DNA of 64,000 nt from Pluralibacter gergoviae ATCC 33028 = NBRC 105706 (GCF_001598855.1 NZ_BCZS01000010.1:103357-167356), one strand, 5' to 3'; shown: positions 9,037 to 18,201, numbered from the stretch's first letter. The notes: a model not told the origin generated them from the sequence alone. A program made the numbers and translations.

Positions 9037-11079
9037 ATGACCAATCCATTACTCACGCCTTTCGACCTGCCGCCATTTTCTGAAATCCAGCCGGAGCACG
9101 TGGTGCCTGCGGTCACTAAAGCGCTGGACGACTGCCGCGCGGCGGTAGAGCGCGCGGTGGCGCAGGGCGCGCCCTACAGCTGGGAAAATCTCTGCCAGCC
9201 GCTGGCAGAAGTGGACGACGCGCTGGGCCGCATTTTCTCGCCGGTCAGCCACCTTAACTCGGTGAAAAACAGCCCCGAGCTGCGCGAAGCCTATGAGCAG
9301 ACCCTGCCGCTGCTCTCCGAATACAGTACCTGGGTCGGCCAGCACGAAGGCCTGTACCAGGCGTACCGCGATCTGCGCGACGGCGACAACTACGCCGGCC
9401 TCAATACCGCGCAGAAAAAAGCGGTCGATAACGCCCTGCGCGACTTCGAGCTGTCGGGCATCGGCCTGCCGAAAGAGAAGCAGAAGCGCTACGGCGAAAT
9501 CGCCGCCCGCCTTTCTGAGCTCGGCAACCAGTACAGCAACAACGTCCTCGACGCCACCATGGGCTGGTCGAAACTGATTACCGACGAGGCCGAACTGGCG
9601 GGGATGCCGGAAAGCGCCCTGGCGGCGGCAAAGGCGCAGGCCGAGGCTAAAGAGCAGGAAGGTTACCTGCTGACCCTCGATATCCCGAGCTATCTGCCGG
9701 TAATGACCTACTGCGACAACCAGGGCCTGCGCGAAGAGATGTACCGCGCCTACGTGACCCGCGCCTCCGATCAGGGGCCGAATGCCGGCAAGTGGGACAA
9801 CAGCCCGGTGATGGCGGAAATTCTTGCCCTGCGCCACGAGCTGGCCCAGTTGCTGGGCTTTGAGAGCTACGCCTTTAAGTCGCTGGCCACCAAAATGGCG
9901 GAAAACCCGCAGCAGGTGCTCGACTTCCTCACCGATCTGGCTAAGCGCGCCCGCCCGCAGGGCGAAAAAGAGCTGGCCCAGCTGCGCGCTTTCGCCAAAG
10001 CGGAGTTTGGCGCCGATGAACTGCAGCCGTGGGATATCGCTTACTACAGCGAGAAGCAGAAGCAGCACCTCTACAGCATCAGCGACGAGCAGCTGCGCCC
10101 CTATTTCCCGGAGAACAAAGCCGTTAACGGCCTGTTCGAAGTGGTTAAGCGCATTTACGGCATCACCGCCAAAGAGCGTAAAGATATCGACGTCTGGAAT
10201 CCGGACGTGCGCTTCTTCGAGCTGTATGACGACAGCGGCGAGCTGCGCGGCAGCTTCTATCTCGACCTCTACGCCCGCGAGCACAAGCGCGGCGGGGCCT
10301 GGATGGACGACTGCGTCGGCCAGATGCGCAAGGCGGACGGCTCCCTGCAGAAGCCGGTGGCCTACCTGACCTGCAACTTCAACCGCCCGGTCAGCGGCAA
10401 GCCCGCGCTGTTCACCCACGATGAGGTGATTACCCTGTTCCACGAGTTCGGCCACGGTCTGCACCATATGCTGACGAAGATCGAAACCGCCGGTGTCTCC
10501 GGCATCAGCGGCGTGCCGTGGGATGCGGTTGAACTGCCGAGCCAGTTTATGGAGAACTGGTGCTGGGAGCCGGAGGCGCTGGCCTTTATCTCCGGCCACT
10601 ATGAGACCGGCGAGCCGCTGCCGAAGGCGCTGCTGGATAAAATGCTGGCGGCGAAAAACTACCAGGCGGCGCTGTTTATCCTGCGCCAGCTGGAGTTCGG
10701 CCTGTTCGACTTCCGCCTGCACGCCGAGTTCAGCCCGGAGCAGGGCGCGAAGGTGCTGGAGACGCTGGCCGAAATCAAAAAACAGGTGGCCGTGGTGCCG
10801 GGGCCGGGCTGGGGCCGCTTCCCGCACGCCTTCAGCCACATCTTTGCCGGCGGCTATGCGGCGGGCTATTACAGCTACCTGTGGGCCGATGTGCTGGCGG
10901 CAGACGCCTACTCCCGCTTTGAAGAGGAGGGGATCTTTAACCGCGAAACCGGCCAGTCGTTCCTCGACAACATCTTAAGCCGCGGCGGTTCCGAAGAGCC
11001 GATGACCCTGTTCAAACGCTTCCGCGGCCGCGAGCCGCAGCTGGACGCGATGCTCGAACACTACGGCATCAAGGGCTGA
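9037..11079 (+). CDS. prlC: Oligopeptidase A
   Basis: Cytoplasmic zinc metallopeptidase of family M3 that degrades oligopeptides, including signal-peptide remnants. The 680 residues equal the E. coli PrlC length. The zinc motif HEFGHGLHH is present near residue 470, followed by the conserved downstream glutamate region ([13 protein letters not shown]). AAAGGA lies upstream of the ATG. rsmJ begins 8 nt after the stop, so the two are co-transcribed as in E. coli. Confidence 0.97.
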   Translation: MTNPLLTPFDLPPFSEIQPEHVVPAVTKALDDCRAAVERAVAQGAPYSWENLCQPLAEVDDALGRIFSPVSHLNSVKNSPELREAYEQTLPLLSEYSTWVGQHEGLYQAYRDLRDGDNYAGLNTAQKKAVDNALRDFELSGIGLPKEKQKRYGEIAARLSELGNQYSNNVLDATMGWSKLITDEAELAGMPESALAAAKAQAEAKEQEGYLLTLDIPSYLPVMTYCDNQGLREEMYRAYVTRASDQGPNAGKWDNSPVMAEILALRHELAQLLGFESYAFKSLATKMAENPQQVLDFLTDLAKRARPQGEKELAQLRAFAKAEFGADELQPWDIAYYSEKQKQHLYSISDEQLRPYFPENKAVNGLFEVVKRIYGITAKERKDIDVWNPDVRFFELYDDSGELRGSFYLDLYAREHKRGGAWMDDCVGQMRKADGSLQKPVAYLTCNFNRPVSGKPALFTHDEVITLFHEFGHGLHHMLTKIETAGVSGISGVPWDAVELPSQFMENWCWEPEALAFISGHYETGEPLPKALLDKMLAAKNYQAALFILRQLEFGLFDFRLHAEFSPEQGAKVLETLAEIKKQVAVVPGPGWGRFPHAFSHIFAGGYAAGYYSYLWADVLAADAYSRFEEEGIFNRETGQSFLDNILSRGGSEEPMTLFKRFRGREPQLDAMLEHYGIKG

Positions 11080-11087
11080 CGCGCTTC

Positions 11088-11840
11088 GTGAAAATCTGTT
11101 TGGTTGATGAATCGGGCGCCGGAGATGGCGCCTTATCCGTTCTGGCGGCCCGCTGGCAGCTGGAGCACGATGCCGACAACCCGATGGCGCTGGTGTTAAC
11201 GCCGGAGCATCTGGAGCTGCGCAAGCGCGATGAGCCGAAGCTCGGCGGGATTTTCGTGGACTTTGCCGGCGGGGCGATGGCCCACCGGCGGCGGTTCGGC
11301 GGCGGGCGCGGCGAGGCGGTCGCCAAAGCGGTGGGCGTTAAAGGCGATTACCTGCCGGAGGTGGTGGACGCTACCGCCGGCCTGGGCCGCGACGCCTTCG
11401 TGCTGGCCGCCGTCGGCTGCCGGGTGCGGATGCTGGAGCGCAATCCGGTTGTCGCCGCGCTGCTCGACGACGGGCTGCGGCGCGGCTACGCCGATGCGGA
11501 GATCGGCGGCTGGCTGCGGGAGCGCCTGACGCTTATTCACGCCTCCAGCCTGACCACGCTTGCGGACATTACCCCGCGTCCGCAGGTGGTCTATCTCGAT
11601 CCGATGTTTCCGCACAAGCAGAAGAGCGCGCTGGTGAAAAAAGAGATGCGGGTGTTTCAGTCGCTGGTGGGGCCGGATCTGGACGCTGACGGCCTGCTGG
11701 CGCCCGCGCGGCGGCTGGCGACGAAGAGAGTGGTGGTGAAACGCCCGGACTATGCGCCTCCGCTGGCGGACGTCGCTACCGCCAATGCGGTTGTGACCAA
11801 GGGACACCGCTTCGATATCTATCCCGGCAGCGCGGAATAA
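11088..11840 (+). CDS. rsmJ: 16S rRNA (guanine1516-N2)-methyltransferase, GTG start
   Basis: S-adenosylmethionine-dependent methyltransferase acting on G1516 of 16S rRNA. The 250-residue product matches E. coli RsmJ (YhiQ) in length and sequence, with the SAM-binding [16 protein letters not shown] and the YLDPMFPHK catalytic segment. The start is a GTG 8 nt after the prlC stop, giving the family N terminus MKICLVDE. The gene is followed at once by an intrinsic terminator whose loop has been split by an IS4-family element. Confidence 0.96.
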   Translation: MKICLVDESGAGDGALSVLAARWQLEHDADNPMALVLTPEHLELRKRDEPKLGGIFVDFAGGAMAHRRRFGGGRGEAVAKAVGVKGDYLPEVVDATAGLGRDAFVLAAVGCRVRMLERNPVVAALLDDGLRRGYADAEIGGWLRERLTLIHASSLTTLADITPRPQVVYLDPMFPHKQKSALVKKEMRVFQSLVGPDLDADGLLAPARRLATKRVVVKRPDYAPPLADVATANAVVTKGHRFDIYPGSAE

Positions 11841-11842
11841 AT

Positions 11843-11863
11843 AAAAAAACCGAGGCGTAAACC
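11843..11863 (+). terminator. Left half of the rsmJ terminator, interrupted by the IS
   Basis: The A-tract and CCGAGGC arm at 11843-11856 would pair with GCCCCGGTTTTTTTT at 13287-13301 to form a hairpin with a GTAA loop and one A/C mismatch. The two halves are now about 1.4 kb apart, on either side of the insertion sequence. Confidence 0.75.
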
Positions 11864-11910
11864 TTAATGCCGATCAGTTAAGGATCGGTTGAACGATCCA
11901 GTGATTGTGC

Positions 11911-11945
11911 AAAAATCCGTAATCTCGCAAGGATTACGGATTTTT
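11911..11945 (+). terminator. Intrinsic terminator hairpin inside the IS, just before the transposase start
   Basis: A perfect 14-bp stem (AAAAATCCGTAATC at 11911-11924 with its complement at 11932-11945) encloses the loop TCGCAAG and runs into eight Ts. The transposase ATG is at 11949, so the hairpin both resembles a terminator and covers the only GGA ribosome-binding candidate. This would protect the element from transcripts entering from rsmJ. Confidence 0.7.
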
Positions 11946-11948
11946 TTT

Positions 11949-13265
11949 ATGCTGCTTAGCCAGGCTCTCGACACCGTCCATAAATTCACACCTAAAGAGT
12001 TTTCTGCTCTGTCTGATCTCCTGTCACCAGAACTCATCAATGAATGTCTTGTGGACACCGGAGTGGCCACTATACGTAAGCGCCGACTGCCGATGGAAAT
12101 GATGGTATGGGCCGTCACCGGAATGACTCTGTTCCGCTCACTTTCCATGAATCAGCTGGTTTCACATCTTGATATTCTTCTCCCGGGTAAGCGTCCCTTT
12201 GTTGCTCCCGGTGCGGTTGTACAGGCCCGTCAGCGGCTGGGGGCCGATGTCATCAGGAGCGTATTCGAAAAAACAAGCCAGCTCTGGTTCGAAAAAACGC
12301 CGCTGTCGCACTGGAACGGGCTGACGCTCATGGCAGTAGATGGAACCCTGTGGCGAACGCCGGATACACCGGAAAATGATGCTGCATTCGGAAGAACGGC
12401 TAACGGTCATAACCGCTCCGAATGGCCTCAGCTGCGTATGGTTTGCCAGATGGAAGTGACAAGCCACCTGTTGACGGGAACGGCATTCGGCAGCGTATCA
12501 GCCATCAGTGGGGTTGACCTCGCCGCTCAGTTGGCCGAACAGATGCCGGAGCACTCGCTGACGCTCATGGATAAGGGTTTTTATGCCCTGGGGCTACTGC
12601 ATCACTGGCAGACATCAGGCCAGGAGAAGCACTGGCTAATCCCGCTGAAAAAAGATGCACAGTATAAGGTGGTGCAAAAACTGGGTAAGGGAGATGAGTT
12701 GGTTGAACTGAAAGTCTCACCACAGGCCAGGCGTAAGTGGGATAGTGTGCCGGAAATACTGACAGCACGACTGGTCAGCAAAGAAGTTAACGAGAAAACA
12801 GTCTGTATACTGACCTCAATGAGCGACCCGCTGAGATATCCAAAAGCAGACATCGTTGACCTGTACAGCCATCGCTGGGAAATAGAGCATGGGTTCAGGG
12901 AAATGAAGCAGCACCTTCTGAACAATGAGCTGACGTTAAGGAGGCGAAAGCCGGAGCTGGTAGAGCAGGAACTATGGGGAGTGGTACTGGCCTATAACCT
13001 ACTGCGCTTTATGATGACACAGATGGCCTACAGCCTGAAAGGCGTGGAGCCGTATCAGATAGGTTTTAAGCAGGCAAGCCTCTATCTGACGGCACAGTTA
13101 AGCATCCTGCCAGCAGTAGCTCCCGGTAAGATCCCTAAAATACTCACTGAAATCATTCATATGGCAGAGAGTTTCTTTCTTCCTGGCCGAAGAAAGAGGC
13201 ATTATCCTCGGGCAGTAAAAAAGAAGCCGCAACGTTACGCGTTACGGCTACCTTCAAAAGCTTAA
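11949..13265 (+). CDS. IS4-family transposase
   Basis: DDE transposase of 438 residues. The first aspartate lies in LMAVDGTLWRTPD, the second in LMDKGFYALG, and the glutamate in the family signature Y-x2-R-x3-E-x6-K (YSHRWEIEHGFREMK). The N-terminal segment with TIRKRRLPMEMMVW and LPGKRPFVAP is shared with the IS4 transposase. The start at 11949 gives the MLLSQALDTV beginning typical of the family; a longer frame from 11889 would read through the terminal repeat region. The gene is intact, so the element may still be able to move. Confidence 0.92.
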   Translation: MLLSQALDTVHKFTPKEFSALSDLLSPELINECLVDTGVATIRKRRLPMEMMVWAVTGMTLFRSLSMNQLVSHLDILLPGKRPFVAPGAVVQARQRLGADVIRSVFEKTSQLWFEKTPLSHWNGLTLMAVDGTLWRTPDTPENDAAFGRTANGHNRSEWPQLRMVCQMEVTSHLLTGTAFGSVSAISGVDLAAQLAEQMPEHSLTLMDKGFYALGLLHHWQTSGQEKHWLIPLKKDAQYKVVQKLGKGDELVELKVSPQARRKWDSVPEILTARLVSKEVNEKTVCILTSMSDPLRYPKADIVDLYSHRWEIEHGFREMKQHLLNNELTLRRRKPELVEQELWGVVLAYNLLRFMMTQMAYSLKGVEPYQIGFKQASLYLTAQLSILPAVAPGKIPKILTEIIHMAESFFLPGRRKRHYPRAVKKKPQRYALRLPSKA

Positions 13266-13286
13266 CTGACAAGCATTAAGGCGTAA

Positions 13287-13301
13287 GCCCCGGTTTTTTT
13301 T
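13287..13301 (+). terminator. Right half of the split rsmJ terminator
   Basis: GCCCCGG followed by eight Ts. Before the insertion it would have paired with the arm at 11843-11856. With the IS in place there is no local partner of comparable strength. Confidence 0.7.
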
Positions 13302-13319
13302 CAGCTTATTTAAGCGAAA

Positions 13320-14054
13320 TTAGCTGGCCTGGGCCTGCTGCTGCCCGGCATAGCCGTAGCCTGCAGACGCCATATAATCGGCGACCGCTTTCTGGGCGTC
13401 GGCAATAACCTCTTTCAGCGGCTTATTGGCGTCGATATTCACGATATGGGCGCCGTTAAAAGTCAGCTGCGGGGTAATGGCGATTTTCTTTTCCAGCGCT
13501 TCGCGGCGGTGGTCCGGTTTACGGGCGCAGGCCACGTCCAGATCGACATTCAGCTTAATCACCAGGTCCGGCTTGACGCTGGCCATCCAGTGAAACGCCT
13601 TTTTTTCCTGCTTGCGCATCCAGGAAACCAGCGGGCTGCCCGGAACATTCGCTGGAAACACGGTGCCGTCATAGGCACCCGGGATCTGCTCCTGCGGGTA
13701 CCGGTCGGTGAGGATGATATTGCCGTTGCGACGACAGGCGAGCATGTGGCGAAAGCGCATCAGACGGCGCAGCACGAAGAACATTACCACCAGCGCAGGG
13801 CCCATGCCCGGCAGCTCAGTTGCGGTTTTGACCTTGTGCTTCTCGATGGATTTACCGACTTTTTTACCCATCAGAGGCAGTTTACTCACGGCACGGCCAA
13901 CGTTGCCGGCCTGCTTACCCAGGTGAACCTGCGCAACCGGGCCATATTGTTCTACGTAGGGGAGGAGATTTTCGCAGACCGTTGATTTTCCAGAACCATC
14001 GCTGCCAATAACCGCGATGAGTGGTGGGAGTTTTGAAGGCATAAAAATACTCAC
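13320..14054 (-). CDS. Thymidylate-kinase-like P-loop kinase, paralog 1
   Basis: A 244-residue P-loop NTPase with Walker A GSDGSGKS (residues 17-24), a DRYPQ motif in the position of the thymidylate-kinase DR motif, and a basic LID-like ARKPDHR. It is homologous along its whole length to the two kinases that follow on the other strand. True Tmk is about 210 residues and has a DRYxxS segment for the nucleotide; here the motif continues [11 protein letters not shown], so the acceptor is probably not dTMP. The first start is GTG (14054); an ATG at 14042, giving MPSKLPP, is an equally good candidate. It is divergent from paralog 2. Function unknown; the setting suggests phosphorylation of a glycan or lipid head-group precursor. 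Confidence 0.75.
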   Translation of the reverse strand: MSIFMPSKLPPLIAVIGSDGSGKSTVCENLLPYVEQYGPVAQVHLGKQAGNVGRAVSKLPLMGKKVGKSIEKHKVKTATELPGMGPALVVMFFVLRRLMRFRHMLACRRNGNIILTDRYPQEQIPGAYDGTVFPANVPGSPLVSWMRKQEKKAFHWMASVKPDLVIKLNVDLDVACARKPDHRREALEKKIAITPQLTFNGAHIVNIDANKPLKEVIADAQKAVADYMASAGYGYAGQQQAQAS

Positions 14055-14231
14055 ATCATAAAATATTGTAAGAAAATACTCCCTTATTCAGATATCCTCA
14101 AGGCGGCGCGCATTAAATGGCAATAGGGCAGTTGCCCTTCCGGCATTAAAAAAGGGCCACGGCACGCGGCGCAAATATTCTGAACTCAGTATCCATTAAT
14201 ATACAGCAAATTTTTGCAAGCAGGTTTTTTC

Positions 14232-14945
14232 GTGAGTCAACAGATTAGTCCAGGTTCCAGCCACCCGCCAGTGCGGGTGATCGCCATAACGGGTTGTGAT
14301 GGTTCAGGTAAATCGACCCTGACAACCAGCCTGTTCAATCGCCTCTCTGTAGAGTATCCGGTCGAGATGATCTACCTCGGGCAGTCCTCTGGCCGTATCG
14401 GTGAGTGGATAAGCGAGCTGCCGATTATCGGCGCGCCCTTTGGCCGCTACCTGCGCAAAAAAGCAGAAAACGTCAACGAGAAGCCTTCCACGCCGCCCGG
14501 CGGCGCGACCGCGCTGGTCATCTACCTGCTCTCCTGCTGGCGCACGTGGAAATTCCGCCGCATGCTGCGCGTCAGCGGCCCGGACAAGCTGCTGATCGCC
14601 GACCGCTGGCCGCAGAATGAAGTACCGGGATTTCGCTTTGACGGCCCGCAGCTGGCGAAAACCCGCGGCGGCGGACGCTGGGTGGAGATGCTCAGGGCGC
14701 GCGAAGAGAAGCTCTACGACTGGATGGCCTCTTACCCGCCGGCGCTGCTTATTCGCCTCAATATTGACGCCGAGACCGCCCACGCGCGTAAGCCGGATCA
14801 CAAGCTCTCCGCGCTGCGCGAGAAGGTGGCCGTTATTCCCGGTTTAACCTTTAACGGCGCAAATATTCTCGACCTTGATGGCCGGGATCCCGCAGACCAC
14901 GTTGTTGATGAATCGCTGCGCGCGGTTCGCGCTGCGCTGGCATAA
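14232..14945 (+). CDS. Thymidylate-kinase-like P-loop kinase, paralog 2
   Basis: A 237-residue protein with Walker A GCDGSGKS (21-28), DRWPQNEVPG and ARKPDHK. The GTG at 14232 is preferred over the TTG at 14214 because AGCAGG lies about 8 nt upstream. Features shared with paralogs 1 and 3 include a YLGxxSGxxG stretch after the first helix, the DR(Y/W)PQ motif, LLIRLxID before the RKPDH lysine-rich loop, and a C-terminal NGxxIxxLD. It is followed 26 nt later by paralog 3 and is probably co-transcribed with it. The acceptor substrate is unknown. Confidence 0.75.
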   Translation: MSQQISPGSSHPPVRVIAITGCDGSGKSTLTTSLFNRLSVEYPVEMIYLGQSSGRIGEWISELPIIGAPFGRYLRKKAENVNEKPSTPPGGATALVIYLLSCWRTWKFRRMLRVSGPDKLLIADRWPQNEVPGFRFDGPQLAKTRGGGRWVEMLRAREEKLYDWMASYPPALLIRLNIDAETAHARKPDHKLSALREKVAVIPGLTFNGANILDLDGRDPADHVVDESLRAVRAALA

Positions 14946-14971
14946 CGCTGCATCACCAAAGATTAAAGTAC

Positions 14972-15751
14972 ATGCAAACAGATAAACTCAATACGCAGAG
15001 CGATGCGTCCCTGCCTTATATTCCCGGCCTTGTCGCGGTTGTCGGCTGTGACGGCACCGGTAAATCCACGCTGACGGCCGATCTGGTAAAACACCTGAAT
15101 AAACGCTGGGCCACCGAGCGCCGCTATCTGGGACTGGTGTCCGGTGAAACCGGGGACAAAATTAAACAGTGGCCGCTGATTGGCGTCTGGCTTGAGCGGC
15201 GGCTGGCGAAGAAGACCTCTAAAGCCCAGAGCATGAGCACCGGCGGTCCGGCGCTGTGGGCGGCCCTGATTATGTACGGCTTTTCTCTCTACCGCATGGC
15301 GAACCTGCGCAAGGTGAAGGCGCTGGCCGACAGCGGCGTACTAGTCATCAGCGATCGCTACCCGCAGGCGGAGGTTTCCGGCTTTTATTACGATGGCCCG
15401 GGCATTGGCGTTGAGCGCGTGACCGGCAGGCTGAAGACCTGGCTTGCGCAGCGCGAGCGTCGGCTTTACCAGCAAGAGATGGCGAAGTACCGCCCCGAAT
15501 TGCTGATTCGCCTGGATATTGACGTCGAGACCGCCTTCTCGCGTAAGCCTGACCACGATTACGAAGAGCTGCGGGATAAAATCGGCATCATGTCGACTAT
15601 CCAGTACAACGGTACCCATATTTACGAGCTGGACTCAAGAATGCCGTACAAAGATGTGCTGGCGAAAGCGCTTGAGCTGGTTTCTGACGTTGCCGGGAAG
15701 TCGCACCGTAATCGCGCGTCGCAGAACGGTGCCGCCGACGGGCAGGCATAA
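14972..15751 (+). CDS. Thymidylate-kinase-like P-loop kinase, paralog 3
   Basis: A 259-residue P-loop protein with Walker A GCDGTGKS (25-32), DRYPQAEVSGFYYDGP and SRKPDHD. It has the same architecture as paralogs 1 and 2, with a longer C-terminal tail (KSHRNRASQNG). Three full-length paralogs side by side indicate local duplication followed by divergence, presumably for three different acceptors. The lack of the thymidylate-kinase AYQ segment argues against a role in dTTP synthesis. It ends 253 nt before the flippase gene. Confidence 0.75.
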   Translation: MQTDKLNTQSDASLPYIPGLVAVVGCDGTGKSTLTADLVKHLNKRWATERRYLGLVSGETGDKIKQWPLIGVWLERRLAKKTSKAQSMSTGGPALWAALIMYGFSLYRMANLRKVKALADSGVLVISDRYPQAEVSGFYYDGPGIGVERVTGRLKTWLAQRERRLYQQEMAKYRPELLIRLDIDVETAFSRKPDHDYEELRDKIGIMSTIQYNGTHIYELDSRMPYKDVLAKALELVSDVAGKSHRNRASQNGAADGQA

Positions 15752-15814
15752 CGGGCTTTGGCTTAACATGCTTTCTCGCCTTTAGATTAACCAATTTTTA
15801 GTTTATTCTGATGC

Positions 15815-15860
15815 CCGCCTGGCGCCAGCCCGGACTTTTTAGTCGTCCGGGCGCTGTTAA
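15815..15860 (+). other. Hairpin in the gap between kinase 3 and the flippase
   Basis: Within the 253-nt gap, CCCGGAC and GTCCGGG enclose a 9-nt loop TTTTTAGTC near 15830-15852. No T-run follows, so this is either a weak terminator for the kinase pair or a leader structure for the flippase operon. I looked for a JUMPstart/ops element (GGCGGTAG) here and found none. Confidence 0.35.
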
Positions 15861-16004
15861 TGGAACGCAACCGTTCTGGCTCTATATACCAAGGACAGAG
15901 GCACCTCTTAACTCAGACCATAACTATTGGCGTGTCTGAAGTGTATGCCGGGGAAGTTATTTCCGCTGAGCGATCGATAATCTGGTCTGACTGGTTTTTT
16001 TAGC

Positions 16005-17342
16005 ATGAAACGTTGGTTTTCTGACGGTGCGTTCCGCACCATTATCCGCAATACCGCTTATCTGGGCTCCAGTAATGTTGTGAGCGCTCTGCTCGGCCTG
16101 ATTGCGCTCTCCTGTGCCGGTAAAGGCATGACGCCGGAAATGTTCGGCGTGCTGGTGGTGGTGCAGTCCTACGCCAAAGCGATCAGTGATTTTATTAAAT
16201 TCCAGACCTGGCAGCTGGTGGTGCAGTACGGCACGCCCGCGCTGGCAAGTAAAAATATTCAGCGCTTTCGCGATGTTATTTCGCTCTCCTTCGGCCTTGA
16301 TATTGCCAGCGGCGCGGTCGCCGTGGCCGGCGGGATGATCCTGCTGCCGTTCCTTTCTCATTCCATGGGGCTGACCTCAGACGATTTCTGGCTGGCGATG
16401 CTCTACTGTACCCTGATCCCGTCAATGGCGGCCTCGACCCCGACCGGGATCCTGCGCGCCGTTGACCGCTTCGATCTGATTGCCATTCAGCAGGCAACCA
16501 AGCCGTTCCTGCGGGCGCTGGGCAGCGTGATTGCCTGGTACTTCGAACTGGGCTTTGCCGGTTTTGTGGTTGCCTGGTACCTCTCTAACCTTGTTGGCGG
16601 CACCATGTACTGGTGGTTTGCGGCGAAAGAGCTCAAGCGCCTGAATATCCGCAATGCCTTGCGCCCGAGCATCTTCAAAGCCGGACGCAAGCTGGAAGAT
16701 GCGTGGAACTTCGTCTGGACCACCAACTTCGCCCACTCTATCTGGGCGGCGCGCAACTCCTGCACTACGGTGCTGGTCGGTATCGTGCTGGGCCCGGCGG
16801 CTGCGGGTCTGTTTAAAATCGCCATGACCTTCTTCGACGCGGCCGGTACCCCGGCAAGCCTGCTGGAGAAGAGCTTCTATCCGGAAATCATGCGCATGGA
16901 CCCGCGGACGAAAAAACCGTGGAAGCTTGCCATCAAGTCCGCGGCCCTGGCAGGCGGCGTCGGTATTCTGGTGGCGGCGGCGGTGCTGCTTATTGGTAAA
17001 CCGCTTATTTCGCTGGTCTTTGGCCACAAATATCTGGAGGCCTACGACCTGATTCAGGTGATGCTGGGCGCCATTGTTATCTCAATGGTGGGCTTTCCAC
17101 AGGAGTCGCTGCTGTTTATGGCCGGTAAGCAGCGTATTTTCCTCGTGATGCAGACTGTCGCATCGGTCTCTTATATTATTTTGTTAATCGTACTGTCGCA
17201 TTTCTTTGGCGTAATTGGTGCCGCCTGGGCCTATTTTGGCGGCCAGGCACTGGATGTGCTGACGTCGTTCTTCCCGACGATGCGTGCCTATTTTCAACGC
17301 AAGCAATTAAAATTTAAGGGTGCCAGCGAGAGTAGCTCATGA
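16005..17342 (+). CDS. Polysaccharide/lipid-linked oligosaccharide flippase (Wzx/MATE-like)
   Basis: A 445-residue polytopic protein with about a dozen hydrophobic segments, of the MOP superfamily that includes Wzx O-antigen flippases. The N terminus (RTIIRNTAYLGSSNVVSALLGLIA) and the second-half repeat (FAHSIWAARNSCTTVLVG) have the typical arrangement. Such proteins move undecaprenyl-linked or lipid-linked sugars across the inner membrane. No glycosyltransferase or Wzy polymerase lies nearby, so the cargo is not a normal O-antigen unit. The next gene overlaps its stop by 4 nt (ATGA), so the two are translationally coupled. Confidence 0.75.
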   Translation: MKRWFSDGAFRTIIRNTAYLGSSNVVSALLGLIALSCAGKGMTPEMFGVLVVVQSYAKAISDFIKFQTWQLVVQYGTPALASKNIQRFRDVISLSFGLDIASGAVAVAGGMILLPFLSHSMGLTSDDFWLAMLYCTLIPSMAASTPTGILRAVDRFDLIAIQQATKPFLRALGSVIAWYFELGFAGFVVAWYLSNLVGGTMYWWFAAKELKRLNIRNALRPSIFKAGRKLEDAWNFVWTTNFAHSIWAARNSCTTVLVGIVLGPAAAGLFKIAMTFFDAAGTPASLLEKSFYPEIMRMDPRTKKPWKLAIKSAALAGGVGILVAAAVLLIGKPLISLVFGHKYLEAYDLIQVMLGAIVISMVGFPQESLLFMAGKQRIFLVMQTVASVSYIILLIVLSHFFGVIGAAWAYFGGQALDVLTSFFPTMRAYFQRKQLKFKGASESSS

Positions 17343-18169
17343 CCAATACATGGAATCACTTTTCCGCGCAGACGGAGCAACGGCTTTTTGATGCTATTGA
17401 CGAAGATGATGTTATTGACGAGCACGTTAGCCTGCCGCCGGTAATTAATTTACGCTGCACGGAAGAGACGATCCGCGCCAACTACGCGCTCTGCCTGCAG
17501 CACTGGGAGGACGGCTTCACCCGCACGGAGCTGTGGCGCCTGGTGAGCAAGCAGATCAGAAACGGCGGTCTCTCCAAACAGGAGCGCCAGCAGTTTAAGT
17601 ATATTCGCTCACGCTATAAGCACCTGCGCTTTGCCCTGCGTCTGTACAGCCACAAACACGAAGCGCGCTATCTGTTCGGCAAGGTGACGGTCTATCTGGG
17701 CCGTTTCCAGGACGCGTTCCGCAACCAGAACGCGCAGGGCATAGCGCATTACGGCAAACTGTTGCGGATGCATTTAAGCATCCCGTTCTGGATGATGGTA
17801 CGTTACTCCCTGCGCCATATCCGGCTGGCCAGCGTGGAGAATTTTAACGCCTACCGCCAGCAGCAGATGCGTGATTTGCAGCAGATGATCGCCAGGCCCG
17901 AACTGACCGGACGCGAGTTCCACGACGTGCGGAAGATAATCAGCGAGCAGGTCTCCTACTACGATACGCTGCGCGCTATCGAGCCGAACAACGAAGAGGC
18001 GCTGCAGGTATCGCGCTTTATGGCCGCCATCAACGGTATTATGGGTGACAAGCACGACGAGCTGGTGGCCGACGACCTGTCCGGGGTGAAGCCCTACAGC
18101 GCGCCCGTGTCGCTAGACGCGGATCTGCGCCAGCGTCTTGAATTGCTGCTAGAGCGCTATCCGCTGTAA
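17339..18169 (+). CDS. Unrecognised helical cytoplasmic protein coupled to the flippase
   Basis: A 276-residue soluble protein with no signal peptide or membrane segment. It is rich in Arg, Gln and long amphipathic helices (for example SKQERQQFKYIRSRYKHLRF and VENFNAYRQQQMRDLQQM). Basic helical stretches with repeated R/K/H residues faintly recall polyphosphate-binding CHAD domains, but I cannot support that assignment. The ATGA overlap with the flippase gene implies that both are made together. Function unknown. Confidence 0.6.
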   Translation: MTNTWNHFSAQTEQRLFDAIDEDDVIDEHVSLPPVINLRCTEETIRANYALCLQHWEDGFTRTELWRLVSKQIRNGGLSKQERQQFKYIRSRYKHLRFALRLYSHKHEARYLFGKVTVYLGRFQDAFRNQNAQGIAHYGKLLRMHLSIPFWMMVRYSLRHIRLASVENFNAYRQQQMRDLQQMIARPELTGREFHDVRKIISEQVSYYDTLRAIEPNNEEALQVSRFMAAINGIMGDKHDELVADDLSGVKPYSAPVSLDADLRQRLELLLERYPL

Positions 18170-18179
18170 GCCTCAACCA

Positions 18180-18201
18180 GCGCACGGCCGCGGCCGTGCG
18201 C
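18180..18201. repeat. 22-bp perfect GC palindrome after the 276-residue gene
   Basis: An uninterrupted palindrome with half-site GCGCACGGCCG starts 11 nt after the stop at 18169. As RNA it would form a strong hairpin, but no T-run follows. It may act as a rho-dependent or mRNA-stabilising 3' end, or as a protein-binding site. Confidence 0.6.

Larger units (their letters stand above)
11865..13278 (+). mobile_element. IS4-family insertion sequence (IS4 group)
   Basis: The element is about 1.41 kb and carries one transposase gene. The terminal inverted repeats are TTAATGCCGATCAGTTAAG on the left (11864-11882) and, read on the other strand, TTAATGCTTGTCAGTTAAG on the right, matching at 16 of 19 positions. 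The left end is very like the end of IS4 as I remember it. Flanking direct repeats GGCGTAAACC (11854-11863) and GGCGTAAGCC (13280-13289) differ at one base. This is consistent with a target duplication of about 10-12 bp and an insertion that is not brand-new. The exact outer base is uncertain by one position. Confidence 0.88.

Noticed and set aside
14972..15751. Annotation of the three kinases as thymidylate kinase (tmk)
   Set aside because: Only the P-loop and fold-level motifs agree; the dTMP-recognition segment is absent and three copies would be redundant with the housekeeping tmk.
15752..16004. JUMPstart/ops element before the flippase
   Set aside because: No GGCGGTAG core or JUMPstart-like sequence was found.
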